64,000 nt of DNA from Ophioderma brevispina (GCA_023653785.1 JAMKCH010011812.1:124001-188000), one strand, 5' to 3'; shown: positions 45,216 through 58,300, counted from the stretch's first letter. Made by a program: numbers and translations. The notes: generated by a model from the letters alone, not told the origin.

Positions 45216-45674
45216 TTACAGTGGTATTTAAAAATTACCTGAATAGGAATAACGCACACTCGTACTACAGCACCACAGCAACACAGACATTCGGTAAAAC
45301 TTTGACCAACTACACATCCCGAAAACGAGGTTGCTATTTTCCTCCTTGCTCACGCAGTTCATGTGTGCTATGTTATCATTTCCTTTCCACAATTATACTT
45401 CCCAGACTAAGTACTAACATTTTCTTTCCAGAAAGAACACACATTGTGTTGAATAGGTTTCTGACTGGGGTCACATGGCCGTCATCAAGTATTTCGAACT
45501 CCTTGAATTTAACACAGGCTGCCAATGGAAAAAACGTATGTATTTTGGTTGTCAGTAGATGTGGTCTATTGGCAATTCTTCAATAGCTGGAAAATTTAAG
45601 CAATTTCGTTGGCTGATGACCAGGGTTCAATTCAACAATTGAACTTGAACCTCAGGTGTACCGCTGCGTATTGA

Positions 45675-45894
45675 ATGTTATTTGGAGGTAGAAGTGCTGC
45701 GCTGTGCCCACTGCATTTTGGGGCTACCTTCTTCGCGCACCTAGCCTGCCAACGTTGCGTCTCGTGCGTAAATGGTTCGTTGTGTTCAACAGGGGGGTTG
45801 TTTGGTTTTTGCCACTGGGTGGTGGCAGTCCTTTCTGTTTTATTCGCCGTAAAGAATTCGCAATATTGGGTTAAAGAATCTTATTATAAAGCTG
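45675..45894 (+). CDS. Possible first coding exon with a membrane segment, weak
   Basis: An ATG at 45675 opens a frame with several Cys (residues 11, 25, 30, 33) and a hydrophobic stretch, LFGFCHWVVAVLSVLFAV, that would span a membrane. The frame reaches KESYYKAG at a GCTG|GTAAGA donor-like site near 45894. The region is more CpG-rich than its surroundings. No homolog is recognised and the downstream partner exon is unknown. It could be chance. Confidence 0.22.
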
Positions 45895-46952
45895 GTAAGA
45901 ATAAATAAGGTATGATTTTGGAAATCGGTACTCTCTTTATGACACCATTATTTTGCGTGGCCCTCCAGGCATCGTTCTTCCACTTAAATAATGTATCGCC
46001 TTGGTTTCAATTTGTCGTAAAGAGGGTACCGTGACCCAAACTATACCTTTATGTTCTCTAAGTTTTTACTTCATCCTGTTCAGTATAAGTGAAACATGAC
46101 CTATTTTCATTAATCTTAGGATGATATTGAGGATTTACACTGGTTTTCCCTGAATACAATGTATAATCCTCTAATTGATTTAACACATGTATTTTTTAAG
46201 AAGACCATATACTTCACTCTATTGTTGAACCTCCTGCCCTGATTAAATGTCCTAGTGAGAGAAAAATTACAAATTTCAAAGAAAGTACCTCTACATACAA
46301 CAAAAACAGAAAATTATCGCTATCGTTTGTATTTCGATGGTATTTTGATGGTAAATGGGACCTGTGGTTTAGAATTTCATATTTGGGCCAGGGTTGCGGT
46401 AGCCTCAACAGTTGGCCTCTATTTCAGATGTCATAATAACCATTGCTGTAATGTTAGCTATTGAAAACGGTGAAATTTGAATCTCCTATTTTCAGAGGAA
46501 AAAAAAATAGATACCATAAAAAATAAGCAAAACCATTAATCTCGTCAAAATAATTGTTTTTAGTAGCTCTGTAACTAGACAATTGATACATTGAACAGGT
46601 GGAACACATGATTAATCACTTAAAATCATAAACTGCCAAATTCAACCAACATCTGGTCTCGACCACAGCAAACAAAACTCTCAGAGATTCTACCACACAC
46701 GAAGGGGCAGAGAGCTACACAACTTAGTGCTGTTTAAGAGACATGCACAAGCCAGCAACGCCACTACGTGCGAGCACACGGCCCTTCAGATCCCTGACCG
46801 TACCTATCATCATCATCATCATCAGATCTAGCCAGGACCAAAGAGGACTTTGGGATGCCTGGATGATGAATCATGCCAACAACTCATGGCACTGACTTTT
46901 GCTTGGCTGATCCCCTTCCCAAATTGGCTTGCTTGCCTACATTCCTCATACC
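45895..46952. other. Intergenic, no gene seen
   Basis: No supported feature apart from a short (ATC)n run at 46809-46825. Confidence 0.4.
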
Positions 46953-47104
46953 AAGGGCACAGTTCAGGAGATGTGTATATGAAACAACGTACTGACTGGT
47001 GTTCTGGGTATCAAAATCATACCCAAACATAGGGGGTGTATTTTCATACAATGGTGAAGGGAGTTACCTAAATGTGCCATTGGGAATTGAGACTATTAGG
47101 TCAA
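46953..47104 (+). repeat. Repeat J, copy 1 (empty site)
   Basis: Contains GTTCAG.AGATGTGTATATGA, TGGTGTTCTG, TATCAAAATCATACCC, AGGGGGTGTATTTTC and CATACAATGG uninterrupted. Copy 2 (47133-48634) has the same order but is split at AAAATCA by a 1327 bp insertion. Confidence 0.85.
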
Positions 47105-47271
47105 CTTGTGTTTACTAAAATGCTACATCCACCCAAAGCATGCAGTTCAGTGATATGTGTGTATATGAATCAATGCAGCGAATTGGTGTTCTGTTTTATC
47201 AAAATCAGGCGATCCTGTCCTGGGTCCACGATCATATAAGGGGAAGAAAAATTACTTGTCCCTCATCAGAT

Positions 47272-47622
47272 TTTAAAGTCCTGGCCCGATCACTATAGCC
47301 CGTCCCCAGAGCCAGAATTTTACCGGTAAGTGGTCATCACTTTTGTATCAGGTGAAAGCTTACTATTTTTCTCATTTACCTGTGAAATCTTAATGCCAAA
47401 GGATGTTTGGTTTGGAAGTTATGATCAAAATGTGCCCCATTTTGGTCACCAATATTTAATTTTCACAGTACTCTATGGGGCTTACCAAAATCACGTCTTT
47501 TAGCTCTCGCACACACGGATTGAACTATCGGCGTGAAAACTTTAATCAGTGGGGTTTTGGATTGAAGGCTAATCTACAATATGAAAACTTCATATCTTAA
47601 ATCGGGGCCATCCCCCTTTAAG
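47272..47622 (-). repeat. Dispersed repeat family A, copy 3, inside the 1.33 kb element
   Basis: Reverse-oriented relative of 1833-2158 and 8107-8441. It ends GGGGCCATCCCCCTTTAAG and contains GGTCACCAATATTTAATTTT and 'GTACTCTATGGGGCTT'. Confidence 0.7.
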
Positions 47623-47963
47623 CTTGCCGACAATTTTAAATAGCTCCCGTTAGCCTTTTCCAACAAGGTTAAAGCGTTGTCAGGAGGGCAGGGCTTCAAT
47701 TATGAAGGGAAATATGGGGTAAAATAACAAGGATAAGGTGAAGTCAATTTTTGAAAAGTGCTAAAAACATCCCTTTTCATCAAGGTTTTTTGGCTCGAAA
47801 AAACACTAAAAATGGCTTCCGTTTTAATCGTAGCTAACCTGTTCACCATGGCTTATAAATCCGTTACTAGAAACAAGGTTTAAATTGTTGGAAGAGGGGC
47901 AGGGCTTTCGATTTATAATGAGGGAATTACGGGGTAGAAACTGAAACACGGTTGCGAAAGAAA

Positions 47964-48209
47964 ATGGCCGCCATGCGAGAATCATGGAACCAAACTTCCG
48001 AGAAAAGTGAGCGCTCATTGGTTGATTTTTTTAAAGGCTTTTCCATCGTCTCAGTCTCTGATTGGATAAACGTCCGAAAAACTCTACAGGGGAGTAGAGA
48101 CAACATCGAAATAGCGGAAGACCAAAGTTGTGTTTTGTTGAGCGTAATGCCGCGTAATGAACTGCGTGAAGCACTCATGGGCTTGCGTGTCAGGATCGCA
48201 GTACAATAA
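47964..48209 (+). CDS. Possible small ORF carried by the 1.33 kb element
   Basis: An ATG in a good context (GAAAATGGCC) opens 81 codons, MAAMRESWNQTSEKSERS and so on, ending at a stop at 48207-48209. The start overlaps AAAATGGCCGCCAT, which matches the YY1 consensus, and two ATTGG boxes follow. A second frame starting near 48157 runs to a CAG|GTAAAC donor-like site at about 48371. This could be a captured promoter and first exon, or chance. No protein family recognised. Confidence 0.2.
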   Translation: MAAMRESWNQTSEKSERSLVDFFKGFSIVSVSDWINVRKTLQGSRDNIEIAEDQSCVLLSVMPRNELREALMGLRVRIAVQ

Positions 48210-48650
48210 CGGGATACGCGCTACCTACGCATTTGATTTGGATGCCTTACTTTTGCCCATCCGTAGCCCAGAATGCATCAAAGTGAGTGAGTATCAAGGC
48301 ATCGGTAACAGCCACTTCCGCAGCGTCTGCCCAGCTTCAATGCCGATTTCGGTTGAAAGTGGACCAAAAGCAGGTAAACACTTTTTTGAGCACAATACTG
48401 CATACATAGATGATTTGTATCCAAACACACTTAGGGATCTATTAACCTTGAAAATGCTAAATATTAACTTCGATGCTCAACTATAAAATATTAATACCCT
48501 ATATATGATCGTGGACCCCACAGACAGGATCGCCAAAATCATACCCCAAAACAGGGGGTGTATTTTCTCATACAATGGTTGAATGGGAGATACGAACTTC
48601 CATGGAATTGAACCTAATTGGGCTCATAGCAATTTCAATTGGCAATTGCA

Positions 48651-50644
48651 CAATACAAGTTAGCAAAGTTTGATCTATAACCCTAACAATGTTCTTGTTT
48701 CTAAATCTCCCGGGAAGAAGGTAAGCTGGTAAAGGGATAGAAGGTAAGGAAAGATTGGAATCTTGGCGTGGGATTCGAACCAGGGGGCCCCGGCCCACCC
48801 AGTCCCTGACCGTGGAAGGGAAGCCAAAGGATCCACTGCCCCATGAGGGCCAGTGCATTTCAGGCCAGTGTGTGTCCGTATTTTTGATGCCGTCATCGCA
48901 TCTTTGCATTTTCTAGCCTCAGCTCAAGAGTTTAGTGAGTTATGGGCAGTTAGGGTTCATTTCAGAAACCTTTTGGTCTCTTCTTATTTTGTTGTGTGTA
49001 ATTGTGATCTTTCTACATCCAGTTAACTTACTGTAGTCAATATTACCACATCGCTGAGGGAAAAGTTCACTAAGAAATTACAAGAGCCAAAAAAAAAAAA
49101 TGCACTTCGCAGAAACTTAGGCCTAAGATCAATTATGCCTGTGTAGTCTTTTTTTAATCAATATTAAAAAAACCAAAAAAGAAAAATTTTGCTAAAAATA
49201 GAGGACTGTTTACCATAATCTTAAAACTGTAAAATAAGAAGATGCACTTCTTTAGCACTGATTTTCATCGCAATGTGCTAGATTCAAACACAGCAGAACT
49301 TAATCCATTGGAATCAGGATACGTTACGTTCAATCAATGAGCTAAAATAAACCAGGAACATTTAGCCTAGCTTCACATCAAATGAAGAGTGCACCCCCAC
49401 TTTAGCCACAGGGAAACGTCGTACAGAGAGCAGAGAGAGAACAAAACAAGTAGTAATACATTAATACAAATGCACTGGACTGAAGGTCTACATGGCCACC
49501 AAAGTCTTTCGGGCCAGGCCGCTTATTCAGATGTCAAATCCACATGTAGCAACAGGAACCCAATTGGTCAGTTCTCCTTCTTGTAGCTGAGGGAGGACTC
49601 CTGCCGTTCATCAAGTTATAGTATAGTCCCTGAGATAGGGGATAGCAACAAAGTGCAAGTGCGCTTTGCGACAACACGAGAAAAGAGAATCTGTTTAAAT
49701 GATCGGGATGGGTGATATGAATCATTAGCACCAGATGCGTTTTACTGAAAGTGAGACTTTGTTTTGAGAGGATTTGTTCTCAAGTATTGTATACCAACAA
49801 GAGGTGATTACGGTCTCTTGTCCGGCTGGGTAATTGTTACACTATGTATTGCAAGTGGCCTGAAACATACTGACAATGCCAAATACTGTGTGTTACTAAT
49901 GATCTGTAGCAGATACAGGTGACCACATCCTACTTGCACATCCTTAACAATTCAATTTAAATTTGGAGGAATGACCTGTATTGATGGTCAAAACATGATG
50001 AGGAAAACAAGGGCAGTTTCAACTGTCTGGAATTAAACTTCTTAAAATAGGGCCCTATACCAAAACTTTGGGGCATGATCAGAGGGATTGGGTGTGGGGA
50101 GGAAACTATAAAGACGTAATTAGATATGGGTTTGACCTCTTCGGGTTGCGGGGTGGGTAGGGGAGGGACGGAGGGGCTGGCCCTCAGGCTGACTATTTCG
50201 AAGCGAAAAACGAGTATGACAGTATTTCAGGTATTTAAGGAGCTCATTCCTGACTTATTTCTCTTAGCAAGACGGAACCACTCAATTTTTAAAACTAGTT
50301 TTTACATCATGGTGAATTGCCACATTGCTTAGTACAACCTATTCTATGCAAAGCAAAATATCTTCAAATTAGCTACATACAATTATTCCTTCTCAGATCT
50401 TAGATGGCAACCAAGGAGGTAAAAGACCAGTTCCTAGGCGGACGGGTTGGGAAGTTAATACCAGTCTGCCTTGCTACCAATCCTTGAATTTTGCACAATA
50501 AATTTACAAAAAACAACATGTCAAAGCGTAGCTAAACCAAAATTACAAATAGCCTATGGCATAAAGCATCAAACATATAAGCATACACGTACAATGAAGC
50601 TTTTGCAACATAGCTTCCAAAAGGTACAATGCTATGTAGGTCAT
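48651..50644. other. Intergenic, no gene seen
   Basis: No supported exon or repeat family. Confidence 0.4.
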
Positions 50645-51034
50645 ATACCGTGTTGTTCCTAATAAACGCCCCTGCTCTAATAAATGCGCCCCCCTCCGTT
50701 TTTTGGAGATAACAACAATCATGATGAAAGAGTTAAGTTACCCCAAATCACATAATTAATGGCCAGGGGACTGTTGTATCCGTATCATAACGCTGTATGC
50801 CCCACAGTTGTAATAGTTTAAATTAGTGTGGGAACTTTGAACTGGGGAGGTGGAAACAGCGTTGCATGCTCTTTCGTTGTATTATTGGTAAATTCAGCGA
50901 AAATAAGAGTTTGTTGTAAGGTGATTTTTGCAGGGATTTTTGACTTTCCATTTTTGACTGTAATAAACGCCCCTCCCTTTTGAAAAAATGCCCCACCACC
51001 CCCGGGGCATTTATTAGGAACCCAAATACGGTAT
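50645..51034. mobile_element. 390 bp MITE with ATACCGT ends and TAATAAACGCCCC arms
   Basis: The left end ATACCGTGTTGTTCCTAATA and the right end TATTAGGAACCCAAATACGG (then TAT) are inverted, continuing inward through TAATAAACGCCCCTG and its inverse GGGGCATTTATTA. Fragments of the same TAATAAA(C/T)(G/A)CCCC theme occur near 38390, 52920 and 58240. The interior has no ORF of note. Confidence 0.8.
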
Positions 51035-54000
51035 ATATAATACATGCATACATATGTACAGTTTTCTGCACATAGCCCGTGATAAGCACACATGCACAAA
51101 ATACATTATGCTGTGTAGGTAGAAGTGAGTGACGATCAAACGGAGGTTCTTGTTACGAATTTGCCTGCATGAAATAGGGGACCACAAGATCAGATTTGCC
51201 AAATGCCAGCTTTAATATCCGATAGTGATTAGGGCGTGTATCACACCCAGGGACCTGTGCTGGAATGTTAGGAAGCACCCAACTAAAATGTTTTAATAGA
51301 CTCCAGGGTAAAGTGAGGCTAACCTATACCCAATAAATGTGGTTTTTCCAAATATATTTTCACACATGGTATGGAGAGAGAGTGGAAAAAATTAATACAA
51401 TGTGTTGGCAGTTGTTTCCGCTAAAATGCCAACTTAATTATGCGGCCCCTTCCTTGCCATGTAAATCATCATTATTAGCAAAGAACAGAATCAATCTCGT
51501 CTACCCATCCATCTTTGCTAAAATCAACCTGCTGTGCCCGTAGAGACCGATTACATAAAATACTGTTCCATTCTGGTCAAAACACTTTCCAATTGTTGTT
51601 ACTAAAAGGAGAAAGAAGGTGAAGAGGCAGTGTTGTCCCCCGTGCCCCCTAACCAACATGAATGTTTTTACCCCTGTCAGATTTATGGTTAGCACGTTTC
51701 AATCCCTGGTGTTTCGGTCAGGCCTAATCACACCCCTTTGGGAGTTAACACCACCAGTAATTCCAGTTTGTAACTTCATTGGGATTACAGATTCTGTATA
51801 TTCCTTGGTAGAAATCCACTTTACATTTCAATCGCAGTCACCAAATCCTTCAAACCGATCTAAACTGATGCGCATTTCGGGTGTATTTTTAGTACACAGT
51901 CTTATCCACCTATTGACACAAGATAAATTTAAATCCAGGACTATTTCCCCAATTTTTTTCATTAATCTCTCTTGTTATCATACTTTTACATTAATTAATC
52001 TGATTTCTTTGATCATACTTTAAATTATAAATCTCACTTCTTTTCATCATACTTGTAAACAAGTGGTGGATCTCAGAAAAGGGGGGGGGGCACCGCAGCC
52101 CGTACGCCCCTAATTGACCAAAATCATGCGAAATCATCCCATTTTTTGGCTCACGTCTGCCCAATTGTCCTTATTGCCAATTCTGCACCCTCTGGATCCA
52201 GAACTGCTTTGAAGAAATTTCTTAGTACACTGGAGCAAAAAGATTCGATACCATAACCTTGGAGTTGGCCCTTTATAAAGCCACTGAGAATTATTATTCA
52301 GAAATCCACTCTGACTGTGTGCCGTCAAATATCATTATATGCTTGCTGCATGAATTTTGCCATTTCTACCAGGCCCTTCCAGTAACAAAGTTTTGCATTA
52401 AATGCACTACACATTCTTTAATTATTTAGATCGTTTCACAAAAACTGATGTAAACTGCCTATACTGCTGGCTAGATAATATTGCAGCTCCATAGTGTGGG
52501 TTTTCAATTCCAGATTGCAATGATTACAGCATGACAAATTGAGTGTCAGTGGCTCTCTTCACATGATTTAGTAGGGTTGAAAAAGTAAGTCAATGGAACT
52601 TTCCCCTTCCTTAGAGAGACACTAAAAGAATTAACAGAGCATTGAATGCTACAGCACCATTGTGTGTCAGTTGTTGTAAAGCCACCAGGGACATCGCCAC
52701 AGTAATCGCATGGAAGTGTCCGTCCACATCAAGCATTTGTCTGTCAAATGTCCTTTGGAACATGCTAACCAACCGCAGTCATAAATTTGCATACTGCAGC
52801 TTTTAAAAGAGATCAGTGTAAGGCGAGTATATTTTATTACTGATAGTGCTATCAAGCACATAAAATAAAGATTTTACAAATGAACAATTTAACCTGATGA
52901 AGCTAACATATTCTCCTCCTAATACGTGCCCCGGCCCAATAAGCATCCACCAATTAAATTTAGACAAAAATTAGAATTAGGCCTGTCAACGCATCACTGA
53001 TTTGCTGACTTACATAAAAGTGCGAGCTTTGGAGTTGCTAAAATGGGCATAAAGGATATATCCGCAAATGAAATTTTGATGCATTACCTATAGAAGATAC
53101 CAGTACTTCCCAAATGCATTGCTTCCATTGGAATTGGTGGTAAGGTTGTCATGTGGATCGTTAGAGATGAAACACTCTTAAAGCCAGTTTGTGATCATAC
53201 TGTCCATTAGCCATTTTGGGGGGGAGGTGGGTGAGAACCAGTCGGGTAGCCTACAAATCGTGTGTCCACATGCGTCGTGGGGGGAGTAACCGAGAGCGGG
53301 CGTCGGTGACGTAAAACCTCCATGGGTGGGAGGGGGCACAGCTAATGGGACAATCATCATAGGGAACTACTGATCTGCGAATCTTCTCTTCAGTGGGCGA
53401 TAGACAAACATAGGCGGGGGCTATACACCACACAGACATAATTGAACGTCGAGAATTGATACAAAACAAAACACAATGTCCTTCCACCTACAAAATGGAC
53501 CAAAACTAAAAATAAAAAGGGGTGCCCTAGGTGCTTACAACATCGTATGGCAAATCAAGCATCAAGGAGGGCCAGCATTTTTCTTTATGTGATTTAGAAG
53601 ACAATTCAAAGCAAAAACGTTCCCCTGACCCAAATGACCTTAGATGACCCTCAACCCCACAAAATCTCAGTTAAATTCATCAAACTGTAGACAAGGCTAC
53701 CCAACTGAAAACAGAAGGGTCAACATTTTTACACAGATACAAACACCCAGACACACAACATATTGAACTGTTTTTTCATAGTCCTATGAGATAAGACAAT
53801 AAATCATTGAAACACCTACAGATAACACATACAAAGTTGTGTTTCTTTGCCTATAAACTGCCTCTTTCTTTTGATTTTGCTATCTGGTAAACATTTACAT
53901 GCCCCTTTCGCTCATAATAGGGCCTTTAATATTATTTAACGACCAAAAGTGAACGCAGATCATCACACTCAACACTGTCCCTTCAGAGTTATTAACGTGG

Positions 54001-55824
54001 CTAAAGGGTCCAAGGCCCTATTTTACTGGGATCAATTTTAAGAGCGTTGGCTACTTTCCAACTCACTCCAAGGAGAAGGAGAAATACAAAAATTTAGGAA
54101 AGCCTAAGCCAGGCAGATGGAGAACAACCAAGACCCTCATCACAGCCTACCTCACCCCATTTGGTATGGGTCCTCTTGGGGCTTTTCAGCGATTCCATCA
54201 ATATAGCTACCAGCCTAATTGGCCAAACAAGACCGTGTTTCAAATGCATGTCCCTAACCTTTAAGTGAGAAATATTCCTACATGTTACAAAAATAAATAC
54301 ACTTGGAAGTATACAAGTCTGCAGCCACAACATAATCTTGGAAGAGATTATTTCATGTTCTACAACATGCATGAGCATATCAAATGAACAACATCAAAAA
54401 AACAGAACCAAAATGTGTCTCAGGTAACCCTATGGTTAGAATTTTACTGCACACTTGTACACTAAAGCTGTTTGTAATTTATCAAGAGTAGTACTGGGTA
54501 CGTTCCAGATCTTTCACACTTAGAAGGAGGTAGCCGCCCCAATAGGAGCCAGCTTTGCCTGTGCTTGGGGACCCCGCAACCTTTCATCGCATCCTAAGTT
54601 CATGACTTTTCTGTGTGGAGTCGCTTGTAATTAGTCTATTGGAGTTGCAACAATATTCAAAGAAGAACAGTCTTACTGCGGAATATTAGTGTTGTTTACT
54701 TAATGCAGTTACTGTTGTGAGCCCATAACGGTTGTGCTGAGTCTCCCCCAGCCAGGGCAGGCCTACATTCACTAGCTTACCAAAGTTTGAGATGATAACT
54801 GAAATGTCATATTTAAATAAAAATCAATCTCGGATGCTCACTTTAAATTTTCATTTGGCAATTCCTAGCACCCTATTTTTTGTTTGTCAGCACACCATAT
54901 CCGCGATCATTCTAATTCAGTTTGAATTTGATGGGCATGTTTCAAGGTTTGTGAAAAAGGTTTACAAATTTGCTCCTTTCGTACTGAGAAGACGTCTAAA
55001 TAGCATGTAAAGTCTTAAGGTGCAACAAGAGAAAAAAATAAAAAACTATTGCAGACTGACAAAATGACAATTGGCTCACATAAAGACATTGTTTCATAGA
55101 TAATGCAAGGGCAGCTATGAACTTTTGCTTCATCAACAGTTCACATGCAATAAGGAAGAATTAGGCTTTGTTATTAGGTCTCAAACAAATAATATCGAGT
55201 TACTGGTCTCAAATTATTGACCCAGATAACAAACCATATTCCTTATCTATTGCTGTGCCAAACTGCTGATGAAACCAAAGTTCAGAGTCACCCCCACATT
55301 ACACATGACACTTTATCCTTACTTTTACTGTTACAGGAAGGGGGACTACTGAACAGTGATTCAGTTATTATGTGGGTTGAACTCAAGTACATAACATAGC
55401 TATTAATTTGATATTAGTCCTCCCTCTGGCTCATGACAACATTGTGCAGTGAGAATGCGACACCACTATTATCTGTTACAACAGATATCCCTAACGAAAG
55501 AAAATCATTGCGAAAATAAACGTTCTTCGGAATCAACTAAGTTACCAAGCAAAAACATGTTATTGAATATCTGTACCCTGGGGGAATTTTAAGACTGATA
55601 GCAAAGGGATCTCCGAGGAGTGCTGGGATCTTGTGTACTGAAGAAATCAATTGGAATTTTACTAATGGGGAATTAGTGATCAGCAGAAGTTTGTTCTTAC
55701 ATCTCGGTATATAAATTGACACAGTTCTGATTAAAATTCAAGTTACGCCAAAGTTTATGGCAAAGAGTTTTATATGAATAAAAAAGTTGGCTGCTTACTG
55801 AAGGTTAAAGGGTTTGAAATCAAT
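51035..55824. other. Intergenic or intronic, no gene seen
   Basis: No supported exon. A G run lies at 52081-52090 and a short fragment of the TAATAA-CCCC family at about 52915-52955. The 134-codon plus frame at 51619-52023 has no recognised domain. Confidence 0.4.
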
Positions 55825-55995
55825 CCAGAGGGTGTTTTAAACCAATCCCATAATGCATTGCAATTTATTATACACACATCAGTTGAAGAGAGGGTTTTAA
55901 ACCAATGTCAAAATGCAATGTACCTATACTTTACTAAACAGTACTTTGGGATAAAAAATACTTTTATTCTAAAAGAACCAAAAGACAAATGTCAA
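55825..55995 (+). mobile_element. MITE family B, copy 5 (left part, internally duplicated)
   Basis: Starts CAGAGGGTGTTTTAAACCAA and continues with CCCATAATGCATTGCAAT. The start motif recurs at about 55885 (AGAGGGTTTTAAACCAATG), so part of the element is duplicated. The right end is absent. Confidence 0.65.
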
Positions 55996-56173
55996 GACAA
56001 GATCACATCAAAAGTTACTTAAGGGGCAATAAATTTGTGATTCACAATCTCTTCCCCCCCCCCAACTAACCTCGAAAAAGTTGAGATTTTACTATCATCT
56101 GAGCTTAGTGATGCATGTGTGCCTAATCTTACGTGTGAATTCAATTGTATATGTAAGAAATTCGCGCAAGTTT

Positions 56174-56205
56174 GTAATTTCTGTCTGTAAACAGACAGAA
56201 ATTAC
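56174..56205. repeat. Perfect 14 bp hairpin, TAAA loop
   Basis: GTAATTTCTGTCTG and CAGACAGAAATTAC are perfect inverted repeats separated by TAAA. No T-run follows, so no terminator is implied. Function unknown. Confidence 0.9.
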
Positions 56206-58235
56206 AGCACAGTGCCTATGGGGCCCTGTGATACAAGCATTTGCTCAACACACCAAACTACAAGATTGGAATCAATTGAAATCTTGTGAATAATCTTTTC
56301 TTTTTCTCTAGGATATTTAGTGAACCATAAAAAACAAGAGATGCTAGAATCACAAAATGCACCTTTAAGTACTAACATTTTCTGTTCTAAAATTAGCATA
56401 CATGTTTTGTGTTTTTAGCTGTGAATAGGCTCTGTATGTGATCACATGATCTCATTAGAGTGCAATATCTGACACCCATCATGGAGTTGAGCAATATTGG
56501 CTAAGACAAGATAGGTCAGTAGAGCAGACTGCTCACCAGAAATAGCCTGGTTTGACTTGTCACTGGTTACACCTCAAAGAAAAACGAGTTCTGTCCCATC
56601 ATGCAAAAAATACAACAAAATGTTCTAAAAATGGGAATGAATATGATACTAGTTTAATTGTGATACTAACAAAAAGTAGGCCATTTTGTTTTCAGTGCTT
56701 TCAAATTCAGGATCACTTTTATTCCATTGTCACTGTCAGATGTCTTTTGTACTTTTGTTAACTTCTAACAGTATTTGTCTTGTCTTAAAAATAAAGCAAC
56801 TATATGAAGACCCCAAACTTGGGAAGAATTGACTAACTCAGTTTTTATTTCCTTATTCACCTTGCTTTGTAGTTTTACTCCCACTACTTTCATACAATTG
56901 CCTGAAAACCAACGTAGCTGTATAATATGGGTAGTAATTGCTTCATTTTTACCCCACTCAGTTGCCAGTTTGTGATGTACAAACCTATTCAAGATGAGAG
57001 AGGGGATGAGAGATCTTAACAACCAATAGAGGGCAGCATTACACTTTGCAGGACATAAGATAATAGTGCCTTTTTAATGACATTTCTTCACTCTAGTCGG
57101 TGCTTTCCCTCCTACATTAAATAATAAAGTTTATTCCTTCAAAATGAATATCAGACAGATACTTAAGAAATTTAAGGGGCTTTCAATTTCTGGAAAATTG
57201 ATCTTAAAGAAAAATAAAAACAATAGTCCAAAAAGGTCATCCATCGGTATTTCTGTTGGCATATAAATATAATTATTTGATTAGTTCCAATCCAATACAA
57301 ACTTTGTAACAAATTGCTGCAAACTTATTGCCAAGATTACTTGTAACATTTAAAGTGAAAACTACACCAGATATGTTCTGCTTTGAACATTCTAGTACAT
57401 TGTAATTTTAAGACATATTCCAAGTATGACCTATTGTCATGGCTCTTAGAAATTAGCACATGTATGCAACAAGCACATTTGAGATTCTTCTTCTATGATA
57501 CATTTCAACAGTATGTCATCTGACATTCTGTGATAACTATACACTAAGCAGTTTGTTCACTTTTGGTTCGACCATGACCCTGGTAATAATAATAGATGCA
57601 TGAACACTGCCCAAGTGTACAATTTCTAAAGATATAGTGAGTATTCATACAAATATCCAGTATTTTAATATTCTTTTTTGTACATGTATCCACCGCCTCA
57701 AGGAGCAACAACTTTGTGTTGACCTTGTTACAAAGCTGTGAGTTATAGAATAGTTAAATTTACAGAGTAGTCATTATTTACACCAGGGGGCACGTGAGGG
57801 ATTACTTTTTTCCAGCAAAAAATTTCATGTTCACCTTCGCTTCTCTTCAGAAATTTTACTTTCCCATATTTTATGAAATTGTCCATTAAAAGTACTCATT
57901 TCCCCTCTCTCCTTGATGAAAATATACATCCCTCTTGCTCATTTTTTTTGTACTCCCCCTCAAATCTTCCATTCCCGCAGGCATAAATAATGTCCAGCAC
58001 CCATTTAGTTCAATAAAATACTTCCAAAATCAGATTTTCATAATTCCTTAACACGCAGCTAACATCACTGACTTGAGCTAAGTAAAAGTACTATACTCAA
58101 GGATCACTCTTTGCAACATGATTCTTATTGTTTAAAACAGTGGCCTCAACATTTAACCTCTTACTCCTGCATAACCACACATCTTACTTCCGAAGTATCA
58201 TTTTGGGTTACTTTGGTGAATATCCAACAAATGTA
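56206..58235. other. Intergenic or intronic, no gene seen
   Basis: AT-rich, with no supported exon, RNA gene or repeat family. Confidence 0.4.
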
Positions 58236-58300
58236 TTGTCTGTAATAAACACCACCCCCCCCCATAAATGCCCCTCAATTGTTTTTTTGACTAAATATTT
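58236..58300 (+). repeat. Fragment of the TAATAAACGCCCC MITE family
   Basis: TAATAAACACCACCCCCCCC followed by CATAAATGCCCCTCAATTG matches one arm of the element at 50645-51034. Confidence 0.55.

Larger units (their letters stand above)
47208..48534. mobile_element. 1.33 kb TIR element with preserved empty site
   Basis: The left end GGCGATCCTGTC continues to GGGTCCACGATCATATA. The right end is its inverse (TATATGATCGTGGACCCC, then GACAGGATCGCC) with a four-base difference. AAAATCA is duplicated directly at both sides (47201-47207, 48535-48541). The adjacent repeat J copy 1 shows the unoccupied sequence, so insertion is strongly supported. Inside are a reversed family A repeat, an internal duplication with GGGCAGGGCTT near 47690 and 47900, and a CpG-richer 500 bp stretch with two short ORFs. 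No transposase is visible. Confidence 0.85.
47133..48634 (+). repeat. Repeat J, copy 2 (interrupted)
   Basis: Left part 47133-47207 and right part 48535-48634 together match copy 1 end to end. The break point carries AAAATCA on both sides. Confidence 0.85.

Noticed and set aside
56174..56205. Rho-independent terminator
   Set aside because: The hairpin has no following T-run and the DNA is eukaryotic in character.
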